Notes under the pieces: model-generated
Told to the model about the DNA's origin: nothing
Seen by the model: only the letters and a program-made list of their open reading frames with translations
The model's database searches: none
Part shown: piece by piece, positions 35,614 to 44,609 of the stretch
How the letters are laid out: every line of letters starts with the position of its first letter
Numbering within the stretch: position 1 is the stretch's first letter
Made by a program: the position numbers and the translations under genes
Origin: Prodigiosinella aquatilis
GTDB taxonomy: Bacteria > Pseudomonadota > Gammaproteobacteria > Enterobacterales > Enterobacteriaceae
Length of the DNA stretch: 64,000 nucleotides
Assembly: GCA_030388725.1 (NCBI GenBank)
Contig: CP128857.1
Span: forward strand, 3,968,001-4,032,000
Direction of reading: 5' to 3'

Positions 35614-37170
35614 TTAGGTTCTGATCAAATGGTCAAAGGCACTCAGCGAGGCTTTGGCCCCTTCACCTGTGGCGATAATGATCTGTTTGTACGGCACAGT
35701 AGTACAGTCACCGGCAGCGAAGATCCCTTTCACACTGGTTTCGCATTTGACATCAATCTCAATTTCACCGATGCGGTTACGCGCCACGGTACTACCCAGC
35801 CAGTTGGTGTTGGGTAACAGGCCGATCTGCACAAAGATCCCTTCCAGCGCCAGCTTATGAATACTGCTGCTAACGCGATCCTGATACGCCAGTCCGATGA
35901 CTTTTTGTCCGTCCCCCAGCACTTCTGTCGTCTGCGCATTCATGATGACATCCACATTTGGCAAGCTACGCAGTTTATCCTGTAGCACAGAGTCCGCTTT
36001 CAGTTCCGGCGCAAACTCCAGTAGCGTCACGTGTTTCACTACCCCCGCCAGATCGATAGCGGCTTCAACGCCGGAGTTACCGCCGCCGATCACGGCCACG
36101 TGTTTACCTTTGAACAAGGGGCCATCACAATGCGGACAGTAGGTTACCCCATGGGTACGATACTGATCTTCACCGGGCACATTCATGTTCCGCCAGCGGG
36201 CGCCGGTAGCGATGATAATGCTGCGGGATCGCAGTACCGCGCCAGATACGGTTTCAATCTGATGCGGCATGCCGGGTTCACTGGCTGGCACCAGTTTCTG
36301 CGCGCTTTGTAGATCAATAATATCCACGTCATAGTCATCGACATGACTTTTCAGCGCAGTGGCCAATTTGGCGCCTTCAGTTTTCGGTACCGAGATATAA
36401 TTTTCAATATCTACGGTATCGAGAATCTGCCCACCGAAACGTTCTCCCATCAATCCGGTACGGATCCCTTTACGGGCGGCATACACCGCCGCTGCCGCCC
36501 CCGCCGGGCCGCTACCGACAACCAACACATCATAAATCGGGCGATTGTTGAGTTTTTCAACCAGTTTATCGCTGGCGCCGGTATCAATCTTGCCGACAAT
36601 TTCCCCCAGACTCATGCGTCCCTGACCGAAGTGCTCGCCGTTCAGAAATACCGTGGGTACGCCCATAATATTGCGTTCTTTGATCTCATCCTGGAACACG
36701 CCGCCATCAATTGCGGTATGGGTAATATTTGGATTCAGGATGGACATTAAATTCAGTGCCTGCACCACATCAGGACAGTTGTGACAGGTCAACGAATAAT
36801 AGGTTTCGAAATGGAATTTACCGTCCAGATAGCGAATCTGGTCGAGCAGTTCTTGCGTCTCTTTTGACGGATGTCCTCCCGTCTGCAACAGCGCCAACAC
36901 CAGTGAAGTGAACTCATGTCCCATCGGGGCACCGGCAAAGCGAGGCCCGGTCGCCAATCCCGGATTGGTGATCAGAAATGAAGGCTTGCGTACCGGCAGT
37001 TCATTGTTTTCAAAAAAGCTGACTTTTTCAGATAGTTCGGCAATTTCGATCAGCAGTTGCCGGACTTCAGAAGATTTAACCGAATCATCTAGCGTCGCCA
37101 CTATCTCAACCGGTTTGGTTAATTTTTCCAGATAGGCTTTCAACTGGATCTGCATGTTATTGTCGAGCAT
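35614..37170 (-). CDS. ahpF: Alkyl hydroperoxide reductase subunit F
   Basis: A 518-residue flavoprotein disulfide reductase that recycles AhpC with NADH. The N-terminal tandem-thioredoxin domain has the redox centre CHNCPD (about 129-132). The FAD/NADH domain has the second CPHCDG redox pair (about 341-344), VVGSGPAGAAAAVYAARKG and the C-terminal GIFAAGDCT. The length is close to E. coli AhpF (521). It lies 81 bp downstream of ahpC on the same strand with a terminator-like hairpin between them. Confidence 0.96.
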   Translation of the reverse strand: MLDNNMQIQLKAYLEKLTKPVEIVATLDDSVKSSEVRQLLIEIAELSEKVSFFENNELPVRKPSFLITNPGLATGPRFAGAPMGHEFTSLVLALLQTGGHPSKETQELLDQIRYLDGKFHFETYYSLTCHNCPDVVQALNLMSILNPNITHTAIDGGVFQDEIKERNIMGVPTVFLNGEHFGQGRMSLGEIVGKIDTGASDKLVEKLNNRPIYDVLVVGSGPAGAAAAVYAARKGIRTGLMGERFGGQILDTVDIENYISVPKTEGAKLATALKSHVDDYDVDIIDLQSAQKLVPASEPGMPHQIETVSGAVLRSRSIIIATGARWRNMNVPGEDQYRTHGVTYCPHCDGPLFKGKHVAVIGGGNSGVEAAIDLAGVVKHVTLLEFAPELKADSVLQDKLRSLPNVDVIMNAQTTEVLGDGQKVIGLAYQDRVSSSIHKLALEGIFVQIGLLPNTNWLGSTVARNRIGEIEIDVKCETSVKGIFAAGDCTTVPYKQIIIATGEGAKASLSAFDHLIRT

Positions 37171-37192
37171 AGAGGGTTCCTGGCATTGGAGG

Positions 37193-37218
37193 AAAAAATC
37201 GGGTGCTGAGCACCCGAT
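37193..37218 (-). terminator. Rho-independent attenuator between ahpC and ahpF
   Basis: On the minus strand a perfect 9-bp stem ATCGGGTGC/GCACCCGAT with a 3-nt loop is followed by T6 (37193-37198 is A6 on the plus strand). It lies between ahpC and ahpF and should lower ahpF expression relative to ahpC, matching the higher need for the peroxidase subunit. Confidence 0.8.
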
Positions 37219-37251
37219 AGTAAAATCAGTCTTTCAACCACGCTGGCTTAT

Positions 37252-37815
37252 TCAGATTTTGCCAACCAGATCCAAAGACGGCGCCAATGTGGCATCACCT
37301 TCCTGCCATTTTGCCGGGCACACTTCACCAGGATGAGCGGCGACATACTGAGCCGCTTTTATTTTGCGCAACAGATCAGAAGCGTCACGGCCAATACCTT
37401 CCGCGGTGATTTCCACTGCCTGAATAATGCCCTGCGGATCAACGATGAAAGTACCACGGTCAGCTAAACCCTCTGCTTCACGCAGGTTTTCAAAATTGCG
37501 CGTCAGTTGACCCGTCGGATCGCCGATCATGGCGTATTTGATTTTGGCGATGGTATCAGAACTGCCGTGCCACGCTTTATGGGTAAAGTGGGTATCGGTG
37601 GACACAGAATAGATATCAACCCCGATCTTCTGGAATTCATCGTAATAATCTGCTACGTCACCCAATTCGGTTGGGCAGACAAATGTAAAGTCAGCCGGAT
37701 AGAAGAAGAACACACTCCATTTGCCTTCAATATCTTTTTCAGTGACTTCAATAAACTGACCTGCTTTGAACGCCTGATTTTTAAACGGTTTAACCTGGGT
37801 ATTGATAACGGACAT
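37252..37815 (-). CDS. ahpC: Alkyl hydroperoxide reductase subunit C (2-Cys peroxiredoxin)
   Basis: A 187-residue typical 2-Cys peroxiredoxin. The peroxidatic Cys is in DFTFVCPTEL (Cys47) and the resolving Cys in HPGEVCPAKW (Cys166). It reduces H2O2 and organic peroxides and is re-reduced by AhpF. An AGGAAATAC site precedes the ATG. The 177-bp upstream region should hold an OxyR-controlled promoter, but I could not place an OxyR site with confidence. Confidence 0.97.
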   Translation of the reverse strand: MSVINTQVKPFKNQAFKAGQFIEVTEKDIEGKWSVFFFYPADFTFVCPTELGDVADYYDEFQKIGVDIYSVSTDTHFTHKAWHGSSDTIAKIKYAMIGDPTGQLTRNFENLREAEGLADRGTFIVDPQGIIQAVEITAEGIGRDASDLLRKIKAAQYVAAHPGEVCPAKWQEGDATLAPSLDLVGKI

Positions 37816-37992
37816 TAGTATTTCCTCATTTGTCTCATGTGTTTGGCATGGGAGCTAAAATACAATAACGTGATGCCCGTCACTAATCCGTTGTCTGTAT
37901 CGAATCAATAAGCAATACCTTACTCGTGACCGATAGACCTGATAGCCGATCCGCCAGAGCGCCATAAAAACGTGGCAAGGGAACGTCTGTCG

Positions 37993-38994
37993 CTATCCTG
38001 TAGCAAAGTTAGCCTGAATACGTTGCTGAAGATATGCATCGGCGCGGATCGCCGGATATTTCCCGCCCGGCCCAACAATTTCCACTGTTTTATTGGCCTG
38101 GCAGAAAAACGCCAGGCTGTAACGAGGGCCTTGATACTCGTCCGGCGTCGGGTTCCTCACCCGATGGAAATTCGACGGCAGTTGATCATCACTCCAGCGC
38201 ATCAACATATCGCCGATATTGCAGGTGATCACCGCTTCACTCGGCTCAATGCTGGTCCACTGCTGGCTTTCTCTGTCTTTACCCGGACAAACCTGCAATC
38301 CACCCTGCCCCGGACGTTGAAACAACAGCGTCAGGCAGTCAAAATCGGTATGCGCCCCGGCACGCCATTGCCCCGGCTGAGTAACCTGCTCCGGGTCAGT
38401 CGCATAATAGTGCAGCATGCGTAAGGTGCTCTGGTAGTCAGCATGGCTCGGGTTGTGGGCCTGCTGGAAAAAATGCTCAGGGAAGCCCAGTTTGAGAGCA
38501 AAACAGGAAAGCAGTTTCATACCCAACTGCCAGCAACGTGATTCGAATGCCAACATGGTGTGTTGGAACTGCGGCAACACCTGCTCACTCGGCCACAAGC
38601 CATCCATCAGTGGACGCGTTATCTGATAAGACTCTTTTTGATCCGGGGTACGGGTAGAAGGGCGTACTTGCGCTCGACTTTCCCAGCCAGCATTGTGGGC
38701 CAGCGGATACTGTGCCTTGACGGTTTCGGGCAACGCGAAGAACCGTTCCGTCATATCAAAAGCGTGGCGGATGTCTATCAAATCAATGCCGTGATTACTC
38801 ACCTGGAAGAAGCCGATCTCAACAGCTGCCCGCCATAGCTGGTCGGCGATTTCGCTTTTACGGCAATCAAAATCAGATAAATCAATACAGCGCACTTCAC
38901 GGGCAAAGGTTTCCTGGCCGATGTCACCCATCAGTGCTTCTTTTTCCAGTTCCTGCAACGTATAGCGTTGAGCCTTATTGGATTGGGTCATCAT
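37993..38994 (-). CDS. Fe(II)/2-oxoglutarate-dependent oxygenase (IPNS-like)
   Basis: A 333-residue member of the isopenicillin-N-synthase-like dioxygenase family. The N-terminal DIOX_N part has EIGFFQVSNHGID. The C-terminal double-stranded beta-helix has the iron ligands in AGAHTDFDCLTLL (HxD) and SNFHRVRN (distal His), and the 2OG-binding RxS in RYSLAFF. The family hydroxylates small molecules, including nucleobases such as xanthine or thymine in some members. The substrate is unknown. It is the last gene of a leftward operon after a binding protein and a deaminase, 26 bp after the latter. Confidence 0.85.
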   Translation of the reverse strand: MMTQSNKAQRYTLQELEKEALMGDIGQETFAREVRCIDLSDFDCRKSEIADQLWRAAVEIGFFQVSNHGIDLIDIRHAFDMTERFFALPETVKAQYPLAHNAGWESRAQVRPSTRTPDQKESYQITRPLMDGLWPSEQVLPQFQHTMLAFESRCWQLGMKLLSCFALKLGFPEHFFQQAHNPSHADYQSTLRMLHYYATDPEQVTQPGQWRAGAHTDFDCLTLLFQRPGQGGLQVCPGKDRESQQWTSIEPSEAVITCNIGDMLMRWSDDQLPSNFHRVRNPTPDEYQGPRYSLAFFCQANKTVEIVGPGGKYPAIRADAYLQQRIQANFATG

Positions 38995-39020
38995 GATTAT
39001 CCTGTTCTTTTTCTCTCAGG

Positions 39021-40440
39021 TTACAAGCCCACACGCCGTTTCAGTGTGCGGACAGCCGACAACGCCTCTTGACGCATAGCGCCCAGATCGATGCCAGGTA
39101 CGGTGTCATCTTCAACGATAAGCCGGCCATTGATCATTAACGCTTTGAGCACTGCACGACCACCACAGGCCACCGGACCAATCGCCATATCGTGCAGACC
39201 AAAGTAACGCGGATCGTCCAGCCGGTAGATGGCAATGTCAGCCAACATGCCAGGTTGAAGAGTGCCGCTACGCGTCAACCCAAGGATCTGCGCGCCGCCT
39301 GCGCTGCCCCAACGCACCACATCCTCGATGGTGACGGCGTCAGCACCCCCCTCGAAGGTGCCACCCGCGTAGCGTGGCTGCGCCTGCATGCCTTTTCGCG
39401 CGCGCTGCAACAACCATGCGGCATGCGCTTCGCTCTGCATGTCTGCCGCTTCATTAGACGCTGCGCCATCAACCCCGAGTGAAATCGGCACGCCTGCCTG
39501 TTCCAGCGCTACCAAATCGGCAATACCGCTGCCCAGACGCCCATTGCTCTGCGGACAATGGGCAATGCCGGTTCGGGTTTTCCCCAGCAAAGCGATCTCT
39601 TCCGGCAACAATTTCACCAGATGGGCAAACCATACATCATCCCCCAGCCACTCGTGTTCAGCGCAGAACTGCACTGGCGTCATGGCAAACCTGGCCCGCG
39701 CCGCATCCAGATAATCCACGGTTTCCGACAGATGGCTGTGTAAGCGGATACCCAACCGGCGCGCCACCCGCGCCATCTCGCGCAATTGCGACGGCGGTGC
39801 CGAGTGCAACACGGTGGTCGGTGCCATTACTACCTTGCGCAGCGCCTCTGGCCGCGGATCGTGGTAACGTTTCACCAGCCGTTCAATATCCGCTATATAG
39901 TTGTCGATACTCTCCGGGCGCAGCGCGATCGGCAAATCTTGCTCCAACACCCGTGTCTGGGTGGCACCCCCCCCGACACAACACGATGCGCATCCCCAGC
40001 GCCGCCCCTTCACTAAACACGATCTCTGACGTATCGAACGGCATATCCGGCCAATACAGATAGTTATGGTCGGCAACCGTGGCACAGCCCGAGCGCAATA
40101 GCTCAATCAAGCCAATGCGTACCGCCAGACGGAACGTCTGCTCATCGAAAACGGCACGAAAGCGGTACGGCGTGGCGCTCAACCAGGCGGTCAGGCTCTG
40201 GTTCAATCCTTGTGGTTCTCCCTTCAGCAACGACTGAAACAGGTGATGGTGCGTGTTGACCCATGCCGGGTACACAACACAATCACGGGCATCAATCAGC
40301 GGCTCCTCCGGCAATGGCGTCAATACGCCAATAGCGTCGATCACACCATCAACGACACGAATATCCGGCCCGGTGTGACGTCCCGCCTCCCCCGGCAAAC
40401 CGGTGAGAATGGCGTAGGCATTTTTAATCAATAGTGACAC
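39021..40440 (-). pseudogene. 8-oxoguanine-deaminase-like amidohydrolase, split by one homopolymer frameshift
   Basis: An amidohydrolase-superfamily deaminase of the TrzN/AtzA/8-oxoguanine deaminase group. The N-terminal frame contains the metal motif NTHHHLFQSLLKG. After the shift the C-terminal frame has HSHLSETVDYLD (His and Glu) and GIAHCPQSN, and GLGVDGAASNE-like SLGVDGAASNEAADM holds the metal-binding Asp. The frame changes in a C8 run at 39967-39974; one base fewer restores about 472 residues. I place the start at the GTG 40440 because AGAGGAG precedes it; an ATG at 40464 is possible. It lies between a binding protein and a 2OG oxygenase in a leftward operon. The substrate is unproven. 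Confidence 0.8.
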
Positions 40441-40469
40441 GGCAGCAGACTCCTCTTGCAGCATGGATC

Positions 40470-41459
40470 TCAGGGCTTAACATGCAGATCCTGAATAAAC
40501 TGGGTGGTGTAAGCCTGTCGCCAATGGGTGTCGGCTTTCAGCAATTTGGCATTGACCATGAAATCACGCGTTTTCTGCCAACGCTCTTCGGTCATCGTTC
40601 CCCAGCCCTGGGTAGCCGCGTCGCCACCGTCAATCAAGTGATACTTTTTGATTTGCGCCACCCCCCACGCCAGCAGATCATCCCCCATGTTTGGATTCTC
40701 TTTTTTGATCAACATATTTCCCGGCGTCGGATCCTTCAGGTAGCTCACCCAGCCCTCCATGGAGGCGCGCACGAATTTAGCCATCGCGTCGCGGTTACGA
40801 GCAATCACATCCGGCCGGGTGATCAGAATGCCGCCGTAAGGCGGATAACCATACTTGGCAAACAGGAAGAAGTTGGCTTTCACTCCGGCTTTGTGTGCCT
40901 GGAAAACCTCCGAGCTGGCATAAGCCTGCTGGGCAATATTCTCGTCGGCCACAAATGGCTGAATGTTGAAGGTGTAGGGACGAGTCTGTGCATCACTCAA
41001 TGAGTAACGTGCTTTCAGCCACGGCCACCAGGTCGATTGGCCTGAACTGGACACCAGAATGGTTTTGCCTTTGAGATCTCCCAGGGAGGTTACCCCCGTG
41101 TGGATCAGCAAGCCTTGAGGGTCGAACTGGAATGGGGCGGCGATCGCTACAGCCTGGAATCCACGTTCAACTGTTTGCAACAGTTGTAAATCATAGCCAA
41201 TGATCACATCGGCGCGTTTTGCCAGCAGCAGTTGCATGCCATTGACCTGTGGCCCGCCCGACTGGATGCTGACATCCAGACCGTAGCGTCGGTAAATCCC
41301 GGTAGCCAGTGCCTGATAGTAACCGCCCTGCTCGGCCTGGGCATACCAGGACGTCAGCAGTACCAGTTTTTCATTGGCCTGAACGGCCGGGGAAACAGCG
41401 CCAAGCGCAAGCGCGCTCAGCATATAGCATGACAGAGTAATACGTGATATGACCTTCAT
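40470..41459 (-). CDS. THI5/NMT1-family ABC substrate-binding protein (copy 1)
   Basis: A 329-residue periplasmic binding protein with a signal peptide ending AVQA. LTSWYAQAEQGGYYQALATGIYRRYGLDVSIQ and GGPQVNGMQLLLAKRADVIIG are marks of the THI5/NMT1 family, whose members bind pyrimidine, thiamine-precursor or flavin-like heterocycles. It is a clear paralogue of the binding protein at 45506-46489 (LTNWYAQAEHGGFYDAQANG, RPYTFxxQPFxADxN). It has no permease or ATPase of its own nearby and probably shares the transporter at 46.5-48.1 kb. It is first in the leftward operon. Confidence 0.88.
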   Translation of the reverse strand: MKVISRITLSCYMLSALALGAVSPAVQANEKLVLLTSWYAQAEQGGYYQALATGIYRRYGLDVSIQSGGPQVNGMQLLLAKRADVIIGYDLQLLQTVERGFQAVAIAAPFQFDPQGLLIHTGVTSLGDLKGKTILVSSSGQSTWWPWLKARYSLSDAQTRPYTFNIQPFVADENIAQQAYASSEVFQAHKAGVKANFFLFAKYGYPPYGGILITRPDVIARNRDAMAKFVRASMEGWVSYLKDPTPGNMLIKKENPNMGDDLLAWGVAQIKKYHLIDGGDAATQGWGTMTEERWQKTRDFMVNAKLLKADTHWRQAYTTQFIQDLHVKP

Positions 41460-41730
41460 TGCGCCTCTCCTTGTTGCTGTCGGAGAGGCCGGGTAAAGAT
41501 GGCTCAGCCTCTCAAATCAGCTCATGTCATGAACCGGAAAATGATTGCTGAGCAATGTCCCGCACCGATATCTGTGCTGACCGCTTCTACTCACACTGGA
41601 TGATACAAAAATGATGCCAATCTGTGACAGGCTCTGCCGCCCCGTCTTTTTCAGTGATTTCCGTTTCGCCAGCTGCAACGATTGATTCAATACAGCGCAA
41701 TCCGCACCAAACCGGTGCAATTTATTCCGT

Positions 41731-42645
41731 TTACTGGCTCTCGGTCTGCAATTGGCTGAACAACATTTCCAGTCGCTTGAGCATCATCGACGCGGCGATC
41801 GATAACTGCCGCGCCGGTGCCACACACAGTGACAAAGTAAACGGCTTTAACTGCGGATCGCTAAGCGGAATGAACATCAGTTCTCCACGCTGTACCTCGT
41901 CCATAATGTCCAACCAACACAGAATACCGATGCCAATCTGTTCTTTGATCAACGAGCGAATCATATGGATATTGTTGGAAATACCCACTTCGTTAACGCT
42001 GCCGCCGTTAATATTCAACAATGCCTGCACTGGTTCGGCCAGCATCAACGGTGCGGAGGGAATGATAAACGGATAGTCCAGGCATTGATTGAAACGAATA
42101 CGGTCACGTCCCGCCAGTGGGTGGCCTTGTGGCACCACGATCCCTAAATTGATTTCAGCGAATGACTGTACCTGCAACGCTTTCGAGCTTTGCGGATTGA
42201 GCATGATACCGAAGTCCACATCGCCAGAAATCAACGCCTGCTGGATATCGATATTGTTCATGGTGGTGAGGGTGAATGAGACATTCGGGTATTCCAGGTG
42301 GATTTTCTTCAGCATCGACGAGAAAAACCCCCGGTTGATGGCATCAATGGTCGCGATGCGCACATGTCCGCGCCGTAATCCGCGCAAGTCATCGAGTTGA
42401 TCCCGCACCCGACTAAAATCCTTTTTCCAATTATTGGCGGCGTTGAGCAGCAATTCACCGGCAGCGGTCAGACGCAGGCCAGCTGGATGCCGTTCAAACA
42501 ATGGCATTTCCAGCTCCTCCTCCACGCGCAGTATCTGTCTGTCAATGGACGACGCCGCGACATGCAACGTTTCCGATGCCTTACGAAACGAGCCCTGACG
42601 GGCCACTTCAGTGAAATACAACAAAAACCGGGAGAAGGCAAACAT
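41731..42645 (-). CDS. LysR-family regulator of the heterocycle cluster
   Basis: A LysR-type regulator of about 304 residues. The HTH is in GSFRKASETLHVAASSIDRQI. I start at MFAFSRFLLYF (42645), which fits the family N-terminus, and not at the longer frame from 42708. It lies between a leftward operon (41459-37993) and a rightward one (42863-49557), so it is the natural candidate to control both. It resembles the HpxR-like protein at 33497-34423 closely, including FERHPAGLRLTAAGELL and LCVAPARQLS, so the effector may be a purine-like compound. Confidence 0.86.
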   Translation of the reverse strand: MFAFSRFLLYFTEVARQGSFRKASETLHVAASSIDRQILRVEEELEMPLFERHPAGLRLTAAGELLLNAANNWKKDFSRVRDQLDDLRGLRRGHVRIATIDAINRGFFSSMLKKIHLEYPNVSFTLTTMNNIDIQQALISGDVDFGIMLNPQSSKALQVQSFAEINLGIVVPQGHPLAGRDRIRFNQCLDYPFIIPSAPLMLAEPVQALLNINGGSVNEVGISNNIHMIRSLIKEQIGIGILCWLDIMDEVQRGELMFIPLSDPQLKPFTLSLCVAPARQLSIAASMMLKRLEMLFSQLQTESQ

Positions 42646-42862
42646 GGGTTGGGTGCTCTCTTTTTTGCAACAAGACGTGCGAATCAAAGCAATGGACGCA
42701 ACAATCATATAACAATAACGTAGCCTTCATGACAACGGGAACTTTCGTTTCAAGACGAGTCCAGCGTGTTGATAATCCTGTTTAAGCAATTCGCACGGTG
42801 TTGTTCCCGGGCAAAAGCCCGGTTCTGGTTCTGGACCTATAATGTCAACACGGAGTCTCACC

Positions 42863-44143
42863 ATGTCTATGTCACGCCCACCTGTACCGCTGAACGGCCT
42901 CTGTAATGCGCGGCTACCGGCTTGGGCATTACCCGCCAGTTGGCCACAACAAACCGGGGAACCGCTTAACGGCAACATCCTGTTCAGCGCTGGCCACATT
43001 GCTGCACTGATTCCAGGTCATCAGCCTACGGATGGCTTGTGGGATCTCGGCGGCGCATTGGTGTTACCCGGAATGATTGAACCCCATGCACACCTGGACA
43101 AAACGTTTACCCGGCAACGCAGCCGACCGGCAGGACCGGGGTTGTTGGCCGCCATCGACGCCATGCATCAAGACCGTCGCCACTGGAGTCCGCAAGATAT
43201 TCACCAGCGCGCCGCACAAGGCCTGGCGCGGGCGGTGGCCAGCGGTATCAGCCATCTGCGCACCCATATCGACTGGTTTACTGCCACGCCACCCACCGCC
43301 TGGCTGGAAATCGCTGCGTTGGATCAACACGATTGCACACTGGAGCGCGTAGCACTGGTGCCGCTGCCGCTATTTGCCGATATCGCAGTGGCTGAAACAA
43401 TAGCCCGTCAAGTCGCAGACAGCAATGAACAGGGGCTGCTCGGCGCATTCATCCACTCATCTAACTGGGATGAAGCGGCGATGACTAATCTGATGCGCAG
43501 CGCAGCGCGCTGGCGATTAAACCTGGACTTGCACATTGATGAAGAATTGTCGCCGACAGCAAACGGCCTGGTATGGCTGGCTCACTACCTGACCGAGCAC
43601 GATTTCCCCGGACACATCTGCTGTAGCCACGGCTGCGCCCTGGCGGCTGGCGACGAAGAACAGGCGCAATGGGTACTTGCCGCATTAGCGGCATCGCGCG
43701 TCACATTGATCGCCCTGCCAATGACCAATCTGCTGTTGCAGGATGCCGTCACTGGCCGCACGCCGCGCCAGCGCGGCATCACACTGTTGAAAGAAGCCCA
43801 GGACGCTGGTGTACCGGTATTGCTCGGCTGTGACAATGTGCAGGATGCCTTCTGCCCAACCGGCAGCTATGACCCGGTGGATACACTGATATGCAGTCTA
43901 TTCGCCGCCCAGCTTGACCAGATTTTCGACCAGCAATCACGGCTGATCTGTGATCGTCATTCACTGACTGGTGCTGGCCCGACGGGGTCACCGCTGGCGG
44001 CAGGCAACCCGGCCGATATGGTTATCTTCCCCGACAGTGATATTGGCACCTGGCCATTGAACAGTGCCGCCCGCATAGTAATACGCCGTGGCGCCATCAC
44101 TCATCAACGGACGTGGAACAAGGAACTCGCTCATGATGCTTGA
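42863..44143 (+). CDS. Cytosine-deaminase-like amidohydrolase
   Basis: A 426-residue amidohydrolase of the CodA-like group. The metal site is seen in MIEPHAHLDK (HxH), LDLHIDE (His plus catalytic Glu), CCSHGCALA (His) and GCDNVQDAFCP (Asp). It differs from the CodA-type enzyme at 6271-7509 in the Asp loop (GCDNVQ against GQDSIK) and has an unrelated N-terminal 30 residues, so the substrate should differ. The ATG at 42863 has GGAG 7 nt upstream and is preferred to the ATG at 42842. A TATAAT at 42838-42843 may be the -10 box. It is first in a rightward operon, and its 3' end overlaps the RidA-like gene. Confidence 0.86.
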   Translation: MSMSRPPVPLNGLCNARLPAWALPASWPQQTGEPLNGNILFSAGHIAALIPGHQPTDGLWDLGGALVLPGMIEPHAHLDKTFTRQRSRPAGPGLLAAIDAMHQDRRHWSPQDIHQRAAQGLARAVASGISHLRTHIDWFTATPPTAWLEIAALDQHDCTLERVALVPLPLFADIAVAETIARQVADSNEQGLLGAFIHSSNWDEAAMTNLMRSAARWRLNLDLHIDEELSPTANGLVWLAHYLTEHDFPGHICCSHGCALAAGDEEQAQWVLAALAASRVTLIALPMTNLLLQDAVTGRTPRQRGITLLKEAQDAGVPVLLGCDNVQDAFCPTGSYDPVDTLICSLFAAQLDQIFDQQSRLICDRHSLTGAGPTGSPLAAGNPADMVIFPDSDIGTWPLNSAARIVIRRGAITHQRTWNKELAHDA

Positions 44144-44588
44144 CGATGGCGCGGGCAAACCGCTCGCCCACTATGCCGCCTGGCATCGCGCCGGCGATTT
44201 TATCTTTCTTTCCGGCATTATCCCGGTCAATCCACAGCGCTCGCTTATCGTACGCGGCTATCAGGATATTCCACCAGAAGCGCGCCGCCTGTTGGGTGAA
44301 ACCGGTGAGTTTTCCACTGATGCCAAAGAGGGGCCAATCCTGGCGCAGAGCTGGTATGTGCTGGAGAGCATCCGTCAGACCATTGAGTCCGCCGGTGGGC
44401 AAATGAGCGACGTGTTCAAACTGGTGCAATATTTCCGCAATCTGGATCACTTTCCGTATTACAGCCGGGTAAGAAAGCTGTTCTATCCGCAGCAACCGCC
44501 AGTTTCTACGGTGGTGCAGGTCAGTGAAATGCTGCCCGGCAACGAGGTGCTGATTGAAGTCGAAGCCACTGCCTGGCTACCACAATAA
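44133..44588 (+). CDS. RidA/YjgF-family protein lacking the catalytic Arg
   Basis: A 151-residue Rid-family protein. DFIFLSGIIPVNP, the LESIRQTIESAGGQMSDVFKLVQYF helix-strand and LPGNEVLIEVEATA are family marks. RidA proper uses the Arg of PARSxV to hydrolyse reactive imines, but here the segment reads PPVSTVVQV, so that Arg is missing. It therefore belongs to a Rid subgroup that probably does not act as a classical imine deaminase. Several pyrimidine-degradation pathways use such Rid proteins (RutC, for example). The ATG at 44133 overlaps the amidohydrolase stop by 11 bp. Confidence 0.84.
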   Translation: MMLDDGAGKPLAHYAAWHRAGDFIFLSGIIPVNPQRSLIVRGYQDIPPEARRLLGETGEFSTDAKEGPILAQSWYVLESIRQTIESAGGQMSDVFKLVQYFRNLDHFPYYSRVRKLFYPQQPPVSTVVQVSEMLPGNEVLIEVEATAWLPQ

Positions 44589-44609
44589 TTCCTGACGATG
44601 AGGCAAATT

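Noticed and set aside
35515..35817. Plus-strand frame across the ahpF 3' end
   Set aside because: It runs through the ahpF terminator and antisense to conserved ahpF codons.
37816..37992. OxyR site upstream of ahpC
   Set aside because: It is expected biologically, but I could not find a convincing ATAG-type four-part motif by eye.
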